Shown here: piece after piece, positions 17,610 through 26,658 of the stretch
Layout of the letters: each line of letters begins with the position of its first letter
Position numbering within the stretch: the first letter of the stretch is position 1
From: SCUD01 sp036824505
GTDB taxonomy: Bacteria > Pseudomonadota > Gammaproteobacteria > Steroidobacterales > Steroidobacteraceae
Reading direction: 5' to 3'
Assembly: GCA_036824505.1 (NCBI GenBank)
Contig: DAITAA010000003.1
Location: 62,001 to 126,000 of the forward strand
DNA length: 64,000 nt
Notes under the pieces: generated by a model
What the model saw: only the letters and a program-made list of their open reading frames with translations
Databases searched by the model: none
Told to the model about the DNA's origin: nothing
Position numbers and translations under genes: made by a program

Positions 17610-19072
17610 GGGATAGCTGCTTTAGGGCGTTCTCCAGCGCCGGTTTCATCGCCATCCGTTCGCTTCGGCGGCGCTACCGAGCCGGCGTAGAAGACTTCGC
17701 ACTTTCCGCCAGGAAAGATGTCCCGCGCCTTCTTGAGCAATTTCATCGCAGGCCCGGCGAGGACCTCGAGGAAGTTCGGCTGTTCCACCACCGGTTTCTG
17801 GAAGCTGCCGTGTATGCTTTGCTTCACCTTGGCACAACCCTTGGCGTCGATCAGTGCCGTGGTCACGCCGACAAATTGACCGTTGGCCAAATCGAGTCCG
17901 CCCTGGAGAGCCATCCGGTTCTTGCTGGTCGCAAACGCAACGTCCTGCGCCTTTGCGACTCCCTGCTCGACTCGCCATTCGGAGACGATGGTGTGGATGG
18001 TGCTGCTGCCCCCTGAACCCTTGAAGATGCCCGCAAAATCGTAGCCTTTTGTGACGACCAGACCCAATGGTCCAGCAAAGAAGAACGCACCGCCATCCAT
18101 GAGATTGAATTTCTGGCTGGCCGTGTACTGGGAGAACTCCTTGTCGAGGTCGGTTCCCTCAAGTGTAAGGTCCTTGCCACGCAACGAGATGCGGCCCGCC
18201 ATCGAGTGCTTCATCTCGCTGACAGAATTTCCCTGCATCGCCAGGTCCGCCTTGAAATCCATCAGCCCCCTTGCGATCTTGCGTGGCGATCGCGTTTTGA
18301 AGAATTCCTCAATGTGGAACTGCGGCAGCGAAAAATGGAAGTGGTGGAGGGGCGTCGCTTTCGTATAGTCCGCTTCGATGACCCCAGAGCCCTGCGCGCC
18401 GAAGAGATGCATTGCAATCGGCGCGACACGGAAGATTCCGTTATCGCCGGCGACGGAGAACTTCAAGTCAGATAGCGGCTGGTATTTTCCCTGGAATTCA
18501 TCGCAGGCTGCGTCAGCCGTGATGGAAAGGCGTTTCATGAACTCCTGGCCGCTGCCCAGGAGCTGCAGGCGGTGTACGTCCAGGCTGCAATGCCGAGCTT
18601 CAAAAATGTCGGCGGATTGCTGGTTCGCGTAGCTCAGCGTCGCGTCTGAAATGGTAACGCTTGCCAGGTCCAGTGCAGGCAACGAAGCGACGGGCGACCC
18701 CGGCTTCTCGAAATTGTATGTGCCATCCAGGGTCCGCTCGATTGAAATGCCGGCGTGTGACAGTGAAATTTTCCCGAACCGCACTTCATTCCGGAGCAGA
18801 GGGAGGTAATCGATCCAGATCTGCGCCTCTTTTGCGGTAGCGAGGCTCACTTTTCGGTTGCGGATTTCCACGTCCTCGAGCGTGACATGCAGACTCGGGA
18901 AGATGCCGGTTGCCACCCGTCCATCAATCCTGACCTCCATGCCCAGGGCTTTCGAGGCTGCAGCCTCGATCATCGGCTTGGAGACCTTAGCACGCACATA
19001 GAGAAGCGCGGTCGCCATCAAGATGACCAGGAGAATTGCGACCGCGCAGGCGATCTTCAGCGACTTGGGCAT
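17606..19072 (-). CDS. AsmA-family envelope protein
   Basis: A 488-residue protein with one N-terminal membrane anchor (residues 5-27, KIACAVAILLVILMATALLY) and a long, beta-rich periplasmic part. AsmA features include KALGMEVRIDGRV near residue 45, IFPSLHVTLEDVEIRN, and a C-terminal AsmA_2-like segment with gains and losses of short beta repeats. AsmA-type proteins are thought to act in outer-membrane lipid transport or assembly. It converges with hppD (4-base overlap) and is divergent from the cupin gene. GC content and codon use look less extreme than in neighbouring enzymes. Confidence 0.82.
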   Translation of the reverse strand: MPKSLKIACAVAILLVILMATALLYVRAKVSKPMIEAAASKALGMEVRIDGRVATGIFPSLHVTLEDVEIRNRKVSLATAKEAQIWIDYLPLLRNEVRFGKISLSHAGISIERTLDGTYNFEKPGSPVASLPALDLASVTISDATLSYANQQSADIFEARHCSLDVHRLQLLGSGQEFMKRLSITADAACDEFQGKYQPLSDLKFSVAGDNGIFRVAPIAMHLFGAQGSGVIEADYTKATPLHHFHFSLPQFHIEEFFKTRSPRKIARGLMDFKADLAMQGNSVSEMKHSMAGRISLRGKDLTLEGTDLDKEFSQYTASQKFNLMDGGAFFFAGPLGLVVTKGYDFAGIFKGSGGSSTIHTIVSEWRVEQGVAKAQDVAFATSKNRMALQGGLDLANGQFVGVTTALIDAKGCAKVKQSIHGSFQKPVVEQPNFLEVLAGPAMKLLKKARDIFPGGKCEVFYAGSVAPPKRTDGDETGAGERPKAAIP

Positions 19073-19193
19073 TGGGCTGATCGGGGTCTCCTGACGATTC
19101 TACCGCCGTTCGGTACAAATGGGATAATCGCCGGGAGCCGCTCGTGACGGGCCACAACCCAGCGCATCTGCGTCGAATGCGAGGTCAGAAGCA

Positions 19194-19574
19194 ATGATCG
19201 AGAGTTCAGCTGTGCAACTTTACCGTTGGGTTGACATTCCGGAAGAACCCCTGAAAGGCACCATCACGCGAAGGCTGATAACGGCTGAACGCATGATGAT
19301 TGCGCAGGTATTTCTGAAGATGGGCGACGACGTACCGAAGCATTCGCATCACAATGAACAGATCAGCTACATCGTCGCCGGCAAGCTGCGTTTCGTGCTC
19401 GGTGAAAACGGGGAGCGCGAGATCATCGTGGGCGCGGGCGAAGTGCTGGTGATTCCACCGAATCTGCCTCATGCGGCTCTGGCGCTCGAGGACACGCTCG
19501 ATATCGACGTTTTCTCGCCACCGCGCGAAGACTGGCTGAATAAATCGGACGCCTACCTGAGAGACAACACCTGA
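19194..19574 (+). CDS. cupin-domain protein
   Basis: A 126-residue single-domain cupin. Motif 1 is HSHHNEQISYIVAGKLRF and motif 2 is VIPPNLPHAALA, which together provide three histidines and a glutamate for a metal. No further domain is present. Such small cupins can be dioxygenases, isomerases or sugar/ligand-binding proteins, and the neighbours do not settle which. The start ATG 19194 has only a weak AGAAG upstream. Confidence 0.85.
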   Translation: MIESSAVQLYRWVDIPEEPLKGTITRRLITAERMMIAQVFLKMGDDVPKHSHHNEQISYIVAGKLRFVLGENGEREIIVGAGEVLVIPPNLPHAALALEDTLDIDVFSPPREDWLNKSDAYLRDNT

Positions 19575-19634
19575 GCCTGCCGCCTGGGCGGCGATCGCAC
19601 ACCTGCAGTCAAAGAAGCGATTTACGGCGGCGCG

Positions 19635-20339
19635 TCAGATTCCCCAATGGCTCCGTTTGCCGAACGCAGTCACGAACAGCGCCCCGGCAATCGGCGCCGC
19701 GCGCCAATCGTGCAGCCAGGCCGCATGTTGCTGGACCCAATCGGCGATCGCCGGGTCAGTCACCATGATGTCGCCCGCGATCCAGCCGATCAATGCCGCG
19801 CCCAGCGCGATGATGAGCGGGAATCGGCGCATGACCTTCAGCATTACCACGCTGCCGAATATGACGATCGGGATGCTGATCCCAAGGCCAAGGACCAGCA
19901 GCACGTACCTCATGTTTTCGAGATCAGGAGTTGGTGCGGCTGAATTCGCCGCTGCGGCGACTGCAATCACGTTGTCGAGGCTCATCACCAGGTCGGCTAT
20001 CAGAATGGTCCTGACCGCTTCCCATAGCCGGTCGCCTGCCGGGAATTCGCCACCATCTTTCTTCGGCACCAGCAATTTCACGCCGATCCAGAGCAGCAAT
20101 GCGCCACCGACGAGCTTCAACCAGGGCTGGGCCAGCAGCGCGGCTGCGAAAATCGTGAGAATCACGCGCAAGGCGACGGCCGCGGTGCTGCCCCAGAACA
20201 CTGCGAGCTTCTGCTGCGCCGTGGGGAGCGACCGCGCGGCAAGCGCGATCATCACGGCGTTGTCGCCGGAGACCAGCAGGTTGATCCAGATGATGGCGCC
20301 CAACTCGACCCAGAAGACAGGCAAACCCAGCATGTCCAT
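19635..20339 (-). CDS. TerC-family (YjbE-like) integral membrane protein
   Basis: A 234-residue membrane protein with about seven helices. Acidic intramembrane motifs typical of TerC are present: LLVSGDNAVMIALAAR in the first helix pair and DLVMSLDNVIAVAAAA in the second. The frame is open upstream to 20480, but MDMLGLPVFWVELG at 20339 is the family start. TerC/YjbE proteins have been linked to metal (manganese) efflux or to metallation of exported proteins. No yybP-ykoY manganese riboswitch was recognised in the short leader. It is divergent from the SNF-type symporter gene, about 100 bases away. Confidence 0.88.
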   Translation of the reverse strand: MDMLGLPVFWVELGAIIWINLLVSGDNAVMIALAARSLPTAQQKLAVFWGSTAAVALRVILTIFAAALLAQPWLKLVGGALLLWIGVKLLVPKKDGGEFPAGDRLWEAVRTILIADLVMSLDNVIAVAAAANSAAPTPDLENMRYVLLVLGLGISIPIVIFGSVVMLKVMRRFPLIIALGAALIGWIAGDIMVTDPAIADWVQQHAAWLHDWRAAPIAGALFVTAFGKRSHWGI

Positions 20340-20436
20340 TACGGAATTGTAGCGTGAGCCGGCACGTGCACCGCGACTCACATCGCAATGCAGCGGACCT
20401 CGCGCGGCAGCAAGGTCTTTGAGATACAGTAATTGC

Positions 20437-21810
20437 GTGGCATCGGTCAAGAAAGGCGCACCGCTCTGGTCCTCACGCATTGCCTTCTATCTGAGCGCGG
20501 CCGGTGCCGCGGTCGGACTGGGCAGTATCTGGCGATTTCCCTATCTGGTCGGCAGCAGCGGCGGAAGCGCATTTATCTTCGTCTTTGTGCTCGCCTGCCT
20601 CCTGATCGCCGTACCCCTGCTCGCTGCTGAGTTTGCAATCGGGCGCCACTCGCGCAGAAGCCCGCCACAGGCTGCGGGTTTCGTCGCGCAAGCTTCGGGA
20701 TTGTCCACACGCTGGAATGTCATCGGTGTGCTGGGGACCCTGGCGACATTCATGATCATGTCCTTTTACACGGTTATCGCCGGCTGGGTGCTCGCTTACA
20801 CCTGGAAAGTCGGGGCGGGCGCGCTTTCCGGTCTCGAGCGTCCCGAAGTCGCCTCATTGTGGCGTGGTTTTCTGTCGCGGCCCTGGGAAGTCGGCGCCTG
20901 GCATGTGGCATTCATCGTGTTTGTCGCATTCATCTCTGCGCGCGGTGTGGGACGCGGAATCGAAACCGCCAACAGGATTCGCGCCCCGGCGTTGCTTACG
21001 CTGCTGCTAATCCTTGTCGCGTATTCGCTCGCCACCGGCGACGTGGTGAACGGCCTCGCGTTCGCCTTCGCTCCGAATTTCGGCGCGATCACGCCACAAG
21101 TCGTGTTGGCCGCGATCGGGCAGGCTTTCTTTGCGACCGGTGTTGGCATGGCAATGATGCTGGCCTACGGATCCTACGTTGAGCGCGGCACTTCGCTGCT
21201 GCGCTGTGCGCTCATTATTGTCGGTTCGATCCTGCTGGTTTCGCTGTTGGCGACATTGATGATATTTCCGCTGGTGTTCGCCTATGGCATGGATCCCGCA
21301 CAAGGCACGGAACTGGTATTCGAGGTGCTGCCGACGCTGTTTGCCGAGATGCCCGGTGGGCGCCTGATCGGGACGCTGTTCTTCCTGCTGCTGATATTCG
21401 CTGCGCTGACCCCCTCACTCGCCGGCATCGAACCGCTGGTGGCATGGCTTGAACAACGGCGCGGATTCAGCCGGCCAATGGCGGCCGTAATCGCCTGTGG
21501 AGCCAGCTGGCTGCTCGGCATCGGCTCGGTGCTTTCGTTCAACGTCTGGTCAGGATGGCGGCCGCTCGGCGCCATTCCGGCATTTTCCCAGTTCACGTTC
21601 TTTGAGGTGATGGACTACGTGTCGTCGAATGTCCTGCTGCCGATCGGTGCGCTGCTGATCAGCCTGTTCTTCGGATGGCGCGTCAGCCGGCAAATCGTGG
21701 CGGAGCAACTCGACGAAACCACGGCCTTTGGCAGGCGCATGGTGATGTGGCTGCTGAGGTACGTATGCCCGGCTGCGCTGGTGATTATTCTTGCGGCTCT
21801 TTTCGTCTGA
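20437..21810 (+). CDS. sodium-dependent transporter, SNF (neurotransmitter:Na+ symporter) family
   Basis: A membrane protein of about 457 residues with eleven or twelve helices. Helix 1 carries the unwound sodium/substrate-binding signature SAAGAAVGLGSIWRFPYL, followed by GSSGGSAF. Bacterial members import amino acids or other small solutes with Na+. GTG 20437 (MASVKKGAPLW) is favoured because basic residues then directly precede helix 1. TTG 20419, with an AAGG upstream, would add six residues and cannot be excluded. Its 3' end converges on soxG; whether it imports a methylated amine for sarcosine oxidase is only a guess from position. Confidence 0.9.
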   Translation: MASVKKGAPLWSSRIAFYLSAAGAAVGLGSIWRFPYLVGSSGGSAFIFVFVLACLLIAVPLLAAEFAIGRHSRRSPPQAAGFVAQASGLSTRWNVIGVLGTLATFMIMSFYTVIAGWVLAYTWKVGAGALSGLERPEVASLWRGFLSRPWEVGAWHVAFIVFVAFISARGVGRGIETANRIRAPALLTLLLILVAYSLATGDVVNGLAFAFAPNFGAITPQVVLAAIGQAFFATGVGMAMMLAYGSYVERGTSLLRCALIIVGSILLVSLLATLMIFPLVFAYGMDPAQGTELVFEVLPTLFAEMPGGRLIGTLFFLLLIFAALTPSLAGIEPLVAWLEQRRGFSRPMAAVIACGASWLLGIGSVLSFNVWSGWRPLGAIPAFSQFTFFEVMDYVSSNVLLPIGALLISLFFGWRVSRQIVAEQLDETTAFGRRMVMWLLRYVCPAALVIILAALFV

Positions 21811-21843
21811 TGCCAGACGCGCCGCCTCGAAACTATTCGAGGC
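21804..21843. terminator. two stem-loops between convergent genes
   Basis: CGTCTG-ATGC-CAGACG (21804-21819) spans the symporter stop. GCCTCGAA-ACTA-TTCGAGGC (21824-21843) contains the soxG stop in its loop. Neither is followed by a T run on either strand, so classical Rho-independent termination is doubtful. They may act as mRNA 3' end stabilisers. Confidence 0.35.
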
Positions 21844-22330
21844 CGAGTGCCGCATCCATCAACCAGTCCTGGAGATATTGCGCCGCCGCCCGATCGACGA
21901 CGAGTTCGAAGCGCGAGGACACGGGCTTGCGGATCAGCACCGGCAATTGTGCCAGGCGGGTACGGGCGCAGGCCCGGATGCCGAAAACAGCCTCGCGCAG
22001 GTCGAGCCCGCATCCGCGCATGAGCACAGCGCCGGCATCGGGACCTTCAAGCGCGAGTGTCACAAGGGCATCCGAGAGATCCGTCACGGCGCAGGGCAGG
22101 TTCCTGCACTCGGTTTGCACCCGGGCCGCAAGGCCGTCGCCTTCGCGCACGGACTGGATGAGCCACGCATCGGGGGATACCCACCAGATGAAAGGATCGC
22201 CTCCGGTCCAGGTATTTGGCTGACTGGGCAACGCTGCATCGCCAATGGCAATGGCGACGGGCAAGGCGCGGGCCGAAACCTGCAGCCTCACGGAAGCGCG
22301 TGGCGTCAGCCGGGCGACGAACTCAGGCAC
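21833..22330 (-). CDS. soxG: sarcosine oxidase gamma subunit
   Basis: A 165-residue protein of the SoxG family (GDPFIWWVSPDAWLI and VVDRAAAQYLQDWLMDA are the most conserved parts), related to a truncated GcvT/folate-binding fold. GTG 22330 is chosen because GGGAG lies 7 bases before it and it overlaps the soxA stop by 8 bases, typical for this operon. ATG 22354 gives eight more residues but has no ribosome binding site. SoxG is the small structural subunit of the heterotetramer. Last gene of soxBAG. Confidence 0.88.
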   Translation of the reverse strand: MPEFVARLTPRASVRLQVSARALPVAIAIGDAALPSQPNTWTGGDPFIWWVSPDAWLIQSVREGDGLAARVQTECRNLPCAVTDLSDALVTLALEGPDAGAVLMRGCGLDLREAVFGIRACARTRLAQLPVLIRKPVSSRFELVVDRAAAQYLQDWLMDAALGLE

Positions 22331-25280
22331 GCAGTCGCTCCCCCTTCGGGTCATAGAATGGCGTTGTCACGACGCTCGCCACGCAGCGGCGGTCGAGATC
22401 GTGCACGTTCACTGTCTCGCCAAGCCGGCGACGGCCGCCACGCAACATCGCAAGGGCGATAGGCCGGGCAAGCGCGGGCGACACGGCGGCCGACGTCACC
22501 CAGCCGTCACTGCCTTCCGTCGTGTCTGACAGCCGCAGATGGGCGCCGGCCACCAGGACCTCTGGATCGTCTGCGGAGAGACCAACGAGCTGCAGCCGAT
22601 CGCCGCGCAGGTTGTCGCTGCGACTCAATGAGCGCTTGCCGACAAAGTCCGCTTTCTTCCTCATCGCGATTTCGCCCCAGCCGACGTCTGCGGGCGTCGT
22701 CGTGCCATCCGTGTCCGCACCGACATGCAGGAAGCCTTTTTCAAGCCGCAGCAACAACAGGGATTCGATGCCAAATGGAACGACGCCCAGTTCCTTGCCC
22801 GCCGAGAGCAGCTCGCGCCAAAGTCTTGCGCCCTGGCCTGCCGGCACATTGATCTCGTAGCCGAGTTCTCCGGAGAAGCTGACGCGATAGAGTCGCGCAG
22901 GCGCGCCTGCGATGCGGCCCTCCCGGACCTGCATATGCGGCAACGACTCACGGTCGATGGCGATATCCGTATCGACTTGCAGCAGCAGCTCGCGCGCGTT
23001 CGGTCCCGAGACTGCGATCGTCGCCCATTGGCTGGTCACCGGCGTGACGAACACCTCCAGATGCGGCCATTCGCACTGGCGCCATTCCTCGAACCATTGG
23101 GCGATGCGACCGGCGCCGCCGCTCGTTGTCGTGACCACGAATCGCCCGGCGTCGAGTCTTGCGATCGTGCCGTCGTCGATGATGACGCCTTGTTCGTTGA
23201 GCATCAGGCCGTAGCGGATCCGGCCCGGCTCCAGGGTCAGCACATCATTGATGTAGAAGCAGTCGAGAAATTGTGCTGCGTCGGCCCCCGTGACTTCGAT
23301 CTTGCCGAGCGGCGAGGCATCGTAGATGCCAACGGCATTCCGGACGGCAAGCGACTCGCGCTGGACCGCATCGTGCACCGACTCATCGGCAAGCGGATAG
23401 CAGGCCGGCCGCATCCAGCCCCCGGCTTCCCACCAGTGCGCACGCAAGGCTTCATGCTCGGCATGCGCGGGCAACAACCGCCTCGGCGCATAGCGATCGC
23501 CCGTCTGCCGCGCCGCAAGCGCGCCGAGTGTGACGGGCGAGTAGGGCGGTCGGTAAGTTGTCGTGCCGATGTCCCCGGCTTGCCCACCCGTCAGTTCCGC
23601 CACGGTCAGCAGCGTATTCAAGTTGCCGGTTTTGCCCTGATCCACGGACATGCCGGCCGCCGTGTAGCGCTTGAGATGCTCGATGTTCTCGAAACCCTCG
23701 GAAATGGCGAGCTCCACATCGGCGACCGTAACGTCGTGTTGCAGGTCCAGCCATTGCCGGCTCGTTCGGCCAGCAGCCGTGCGGCGCACGAGTCCGGCCT
23801 CGGCGCTCACTGGCAGTTCTTCGATCGCCGGCATTGCCGAGGGGCCCGCAGCCCTGCGGAGCGCATCCGCGGCGCTGGCCAGCGTGTCGGCGAGCGTGGC
23901 GGCGCCGCTGACCGATCCGGCGCACAGCAGCGGCGCCGTCCCGCCGTGCGGCAGGAAGCATTGCCGCAGCTCGTCGAAGTCGAGACTGCCGCGCGCCTGG
24001 GAGAAAAGGTGCACGGTTGGCGACCAGCCTGCGGACATGCCGAGCGCGTCGCAGGCGATGTCGCCCGCATTGGTGACTGAGCCGCCGGTCGCGATTGTGC
24101 CGACGCGCAGCGTGCGAAGCCACCTGCCTCCGGACGCCTTGATCACGACCGCGTTGGCACGGACCTCGACCCCGCGCGTGCGCAATGCACCCACGAAGGC
24201 CGCGGGCGGATTGGCGCGGCTGTCGAGCAGCAGGGGCACATCGATGCCGGCGGTTGCCAGGTCGAGTGCTGCGAGGTAGGCAGAGTCGTTGTTGGTCGCG
24301 AACACGACGCGCCGGCCGGCCGCCACCGCAAATCGATTCGCGTACTGGCGCACGCTGCCAGCCAGCATGATGCCCGGCAGGTCGTTGAATTCGAACACCA
24401 GCGGCTGCTCAATTGCTCCCGTGGCAAGCAATGTCTGTTTCGCACGCACGCGCCAGTAGCGCTGTCGGGTTACTTCCCCCATGGCGGCCAGGTCGAGCCT
24501 CTGCAGGAGGCCCGCATTGCCATGGTCGTAGAGACCGAACGCAGTCGTTGCCGTGAGCAGCGTGACATGGGGCAGGCCGCTGAGCTCCGAGACGATGCGC
24601 CCGACCCAGTCCATCGCGGGCCGGCCGTCGATCGTGGCATTCGAGCCAAGCAGTTGCCCGCCGCATTCGAAATCCTGCTCGGCAAGAATCACCGTCATGC
24701 CGGCACGGGCTGCGATGGCTGCTGCATGCAGGCCCGCGGGTCCTCCGCCGACAACGAGCAGGTCGCAATGCGCATTGACCGCCTCGTAGCGCGCCGGATC
24801 CGGTTGTTGCGGGGCGGGGCCGAGGCCTGCGGCGCTTCGAATGAACCGCTCGTAGAAGTGCCACGACGGCCACATGAAGGTCTTGTTGTAGAAACCGGCC
24901 GGCCAGAGCCGTGATGTCGCATCGAATATGCGACCGAGATCAAAGTCGACGCTCGGCCGGCAATTCTGCGCCTGCACTTCGAGTCCTTCGTGCACGGGTA
25001 TCATCGTTGCGCGCGCGCTCGGCTCGATCTCGGCGCCGCGGCCCAGGGTCACGAGTGCATTGGGTTCCTCGATGCCTGCCGACAGGATTCCGCGCGGCCT
25101 GTGGAATTTCATACCGCGGCCGACGATGCGCACGCCATTTGCGAGCAGCGCCGATGCGATGGTATCGCCGGCGAAGGCGGGGAGTGCGCGATCATTCCAG
25201 CGGAATGTCAGCGGGTGCGAGCGGTCGATGCGGCCGCCAACGGCGAGCCGGTACCCTGCGCCGGGGAATTGCGAAGGCAT
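22323..25280 (-). CDS. soxA: sarcosine oxidase alpha subunit
   Basis: A 985-residue alpha subunit. It has an N-terminal 2Fe-2S-like ferredoxin-fold segment (residues 25-100, FAGDTIASALLANG), an NAD-binding Rossmann domain with CDLLVVGGGPAGLHAAAIAA near 175, a middle domain binding non-covalent flavin/NAD, and a C-terminal GcvT-like tetrahydrofolate-binding domain (about 600-985, TGADAAQFLDCFYIND). The heterotetrameric enzyme demethylates sarcosine to glycine, giving 5,10-methylene-tetrahydrofolate and H2O2. ATG 25280 overlaps the soxB stop in TGATG. The usual companions glyA and purU are absent from the window. Confidence 0.95.
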   Translation of the reverse strand: MPSQFPGAGYRLAVGGRIDRSHPLTFRWNDRALPAFAGDTIASALLANGVRIVGRGMKFHRPRGILSAGIEEPNALVTLGRGAEIEPSARATMIPVHEGLEVQAQNCRPSVDFDLGRIFDATSRLWPAGFYNKTFMWPSWHFYERFIRSAAGLGPAPQQPDPARYEAVNAHCDLLVVGGGPAGLHAAAIAARAGMTVILAEQDFECGGQLLGSNATIDGRPAMDWVGRIVSELSGLPHVTLLTATTAFGLYDHGNAGLLQRLDLAAMGEVTRQRYWRVRAKQTLLATGAIEQPLVFEFNDLPGIMLAGSVRQYANRFAVAAGRRVVFATNNDSAYLAALDLATAGIDVPLLLDSRANPPAAFVGALRTRGVEVRANAVVIKASGGRWLRTLRVGTIATGGSVTNAGDIACDALGMSAGWSPTVHLFSQARGSLDFDELRQCFLPHGGTAPLLCAGSVSGAATLADTLASAADALRRAAGPSAMPAIEELPVSAEAGLVRRTAAGRTSRQWLDLQHDVTVADVELAISEGFENIEHLKRYTAAGMSVDQGKTGNLNTLLTVAELTGGQAGDIGTTTYRPPYSPVTLGALAARQTGDRYAPRRLLPAHAEHEALRAHWWEAGGWMRPACYPLADESVHDAVQRESLAVRNAVGIYDASPLGKIEVTGADAAQFLDCFYINDVLTLEPGRIRYGLMLNEQGVIIDDGTIARLDAGRFVVTTTSGGAGRIAQWFEEWRQCEWPHLEVFVTPVTSQWATIAVSGPNARELLLQVDTDIAIDRESLPHMQVREGRIAGAPARLYRVSFSGELGYEINVPAGQGARLWRELLSAGKELGVVPFGIESLLLLRLEKGFLHVGADTDGTTTPADVGWGEIAMRKKADFVGKRSLSRSDNLRGDRLQLVGLSADDPEVLVAGAHLRLSDTTEGSDGWVTSAAVSPALARPIALAMLRGGRRRLGETVNVHDLDRRCVASVVTTPFYDPKGERLRA

Positions 25281-26325
25281 CAGTGCGCCACTCCCGACGC
25301 TGCGCCTTCATCGACGAGTGCGCCGCTTGCAAATCGCCCGAGGCCGAATGCCGTAATCAGTTCATGCGGACGATCATTCGCTATGGTCCAGGCCATCGTC
25401 TCGCCGCCGGCGGGAATGGCCTTGTAGCCACCCGTGCCCCAGCCCGCGCTGACGTACAGGCCCTGCACGGGTGTCAGCCCCATCACGGGACTGGTGTCCG
25501 GCGTGATGTCCACAGTGCCGGCCCATTGGCGCATGACTCGCAGGCGGCCGAGGGAAGGATAGAGCTCGACGGCCGCCTGTGCGTTGGCCTCGAGAATGGG
25601 CAGGCTGCCACGCTGCGCATAGGAGTGGTGGATGTCCGCGCCGCCACCGATGACGATTTCACCGCGATCCGACTGGCTGATGTAGACATGAACTAGGGCC
25701 GAGATCAGCACGTGATNNNNNNNNNNNNNNNNNNNNNNNNNNNNNNNNNNNNNNNNNNNNNNNNNNNNNNNNNNNNNNNNNNNNNNNNNNNNNNNNNNNN
25801 NNNNNNNNNNNNNNNNCCCTCGATGGGGTAGCGGCCGTTGAAGTTGAGCGCGGGCTCCAGCCTGCGGATGTCCTCGGCCGACAGCATCTCCGAATCGACC
25901 CCGTTGATGCGGATCGCATTGGTCGTCCGGCGCTGCATTTCCATTTCGTGCGGGCTGTGGGCCAGGTTGATCTTGCCGCGCTGGCTCAACATGATGTTGT
26001 AGTTCAGCTCCCGGCTCAGGCCTTCGTAGAGTTGCAGTGAGCGTTCGAAGAATTTCGAACTGGGCAGATGGTAGTAGTCGGACCGGACCACCTGCGTGTT
26101 GCGGCCGGAGTTGCCATGGCCGATGGCGCCCTTCTCGAGCACCGCGATGCGGCGCATACCGTGCTGTTTCGCCAGGAAATACGCCGTGGCGAGCCCGTGG
26201 CCGCCGCCGCCGATAATCAGCGCGTCATAGCCAGGCTTCGGCTCAGCCGCCCGCAATACCCGTGGCCAGCGCTTGTGGCCGCGCAGGGCGTGCAGGGCGA
26301 GTGCAGGAAAGGAATAGCGCGGCAT
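25280..26325 (-). CDS. soxB: sarcosine oxidase beta subunit, interrupted by an assembly gap
   Basis: Both ends of the gene are visible around a 100-N run. The N-terminal 169 residues include the dinucleotide-binding motif ALIIGGGGHGLATAYFLA and VLEKGAIGHGNSGRNTQVVRS. The C-terminal part (about 145 residues) begins before YISQSDRGEIVIGGG and includes SAGWGTGGYKAIPAGG. ATG 26325 has GAGGA 6 bases upstream. The two parts are in different frames across exactly 100 N, and SoxB is usually about 415 residues, so about 100 residues are missing; the gene is probably intact in the organism. SoxB carries the covalent FMN and the sarcosine dehydrogenation site. Confidence 0.93.
25717..25816. other. assembly gap of 100 N inside soxB
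   Basis: One hundred consecutive N. The flanking parts of soxB are in different reading frames at this spacing, and family length suggests roughly 300 bases are missing, so this is a placeholder of unknown size. Confidence 0.95.
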
Positions 26326-26334
26326 CGGTTGTCC

Positions 26335-26349
26335 TCGGTAGGATACCGA
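26335..26349. promoter_or_regulatory. inverted repeat between the divergent soxB and soxD starts
   Basis: TCGGTA-GGA-TACCGA fills most of the 25 bases between the two start codons. It touches the soxB ribosome binding site (GAGGA on the minus strand) and the weak GGA before soxD. It could be an operator or a translational hairpin, or a chance palindrome in so short a space. Confidence 0.4.
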
Positions 26350-26350
26350 A

Positions 26351-26641
26351 ATGCTGCGGATCGAGTGTCCCTGGTGCGGAACCCGTGACGAACCGGAGTT
26401 CACCTACGGCGGCGAATCGCATATTTCCCGGCCGCCGCCGGACTGCAGCGACGAGGCCTGGTCCAGCTACTTGTTCTTCCGCTCGAATCCCAAGGGCCAG
26501 CATGCTGAACGCTGGTGTCACAGCTTCGGCTGCGGCCAGTGGTTCAATGCCCTGCGCGACACGGTGACCCATCGCATCATCGCCGTCTACCGGATGGGCG
26601 AACCGAGACCGGATGTGACGGGAATCGATCGTCAGACGTAA
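26351..26641 (+). CDS. soxD: sarcosine oxidase delta subunit, on the opposite strand to soxBAG
   Basis: A 96-residue zinc-binding SoxD protein. Its ligands are visible: MLRIECPWCGTRDEPEF gives the CxxC pair, and HAERWCHSFGCGQWF gives the histidine and cysteine pair. FRSNPKG and the tail THRIIAVYRMGE are family hallmarks. In most genomes soxD lies between soxB and soxA on the same strand. Here it is divergent from soxB, with only 25 bases between the start codons, and soxA follows soxB directly. Its ribosome binding site is weak (GGA). It converges with a serine hydrolase gene. Confidence 0.93.
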   Translation: MLRIECPWCGTRDEPEFTYGGESHISRPPPDCSDEAWSSYLFFRSNPKGQHAERWCHSFGCGQWFNALRDTVTHRIIAVYRMGEPRPDVTGIDRQT

Positions 26642-26658
26642 CGACCGGTCAGCCGGCC

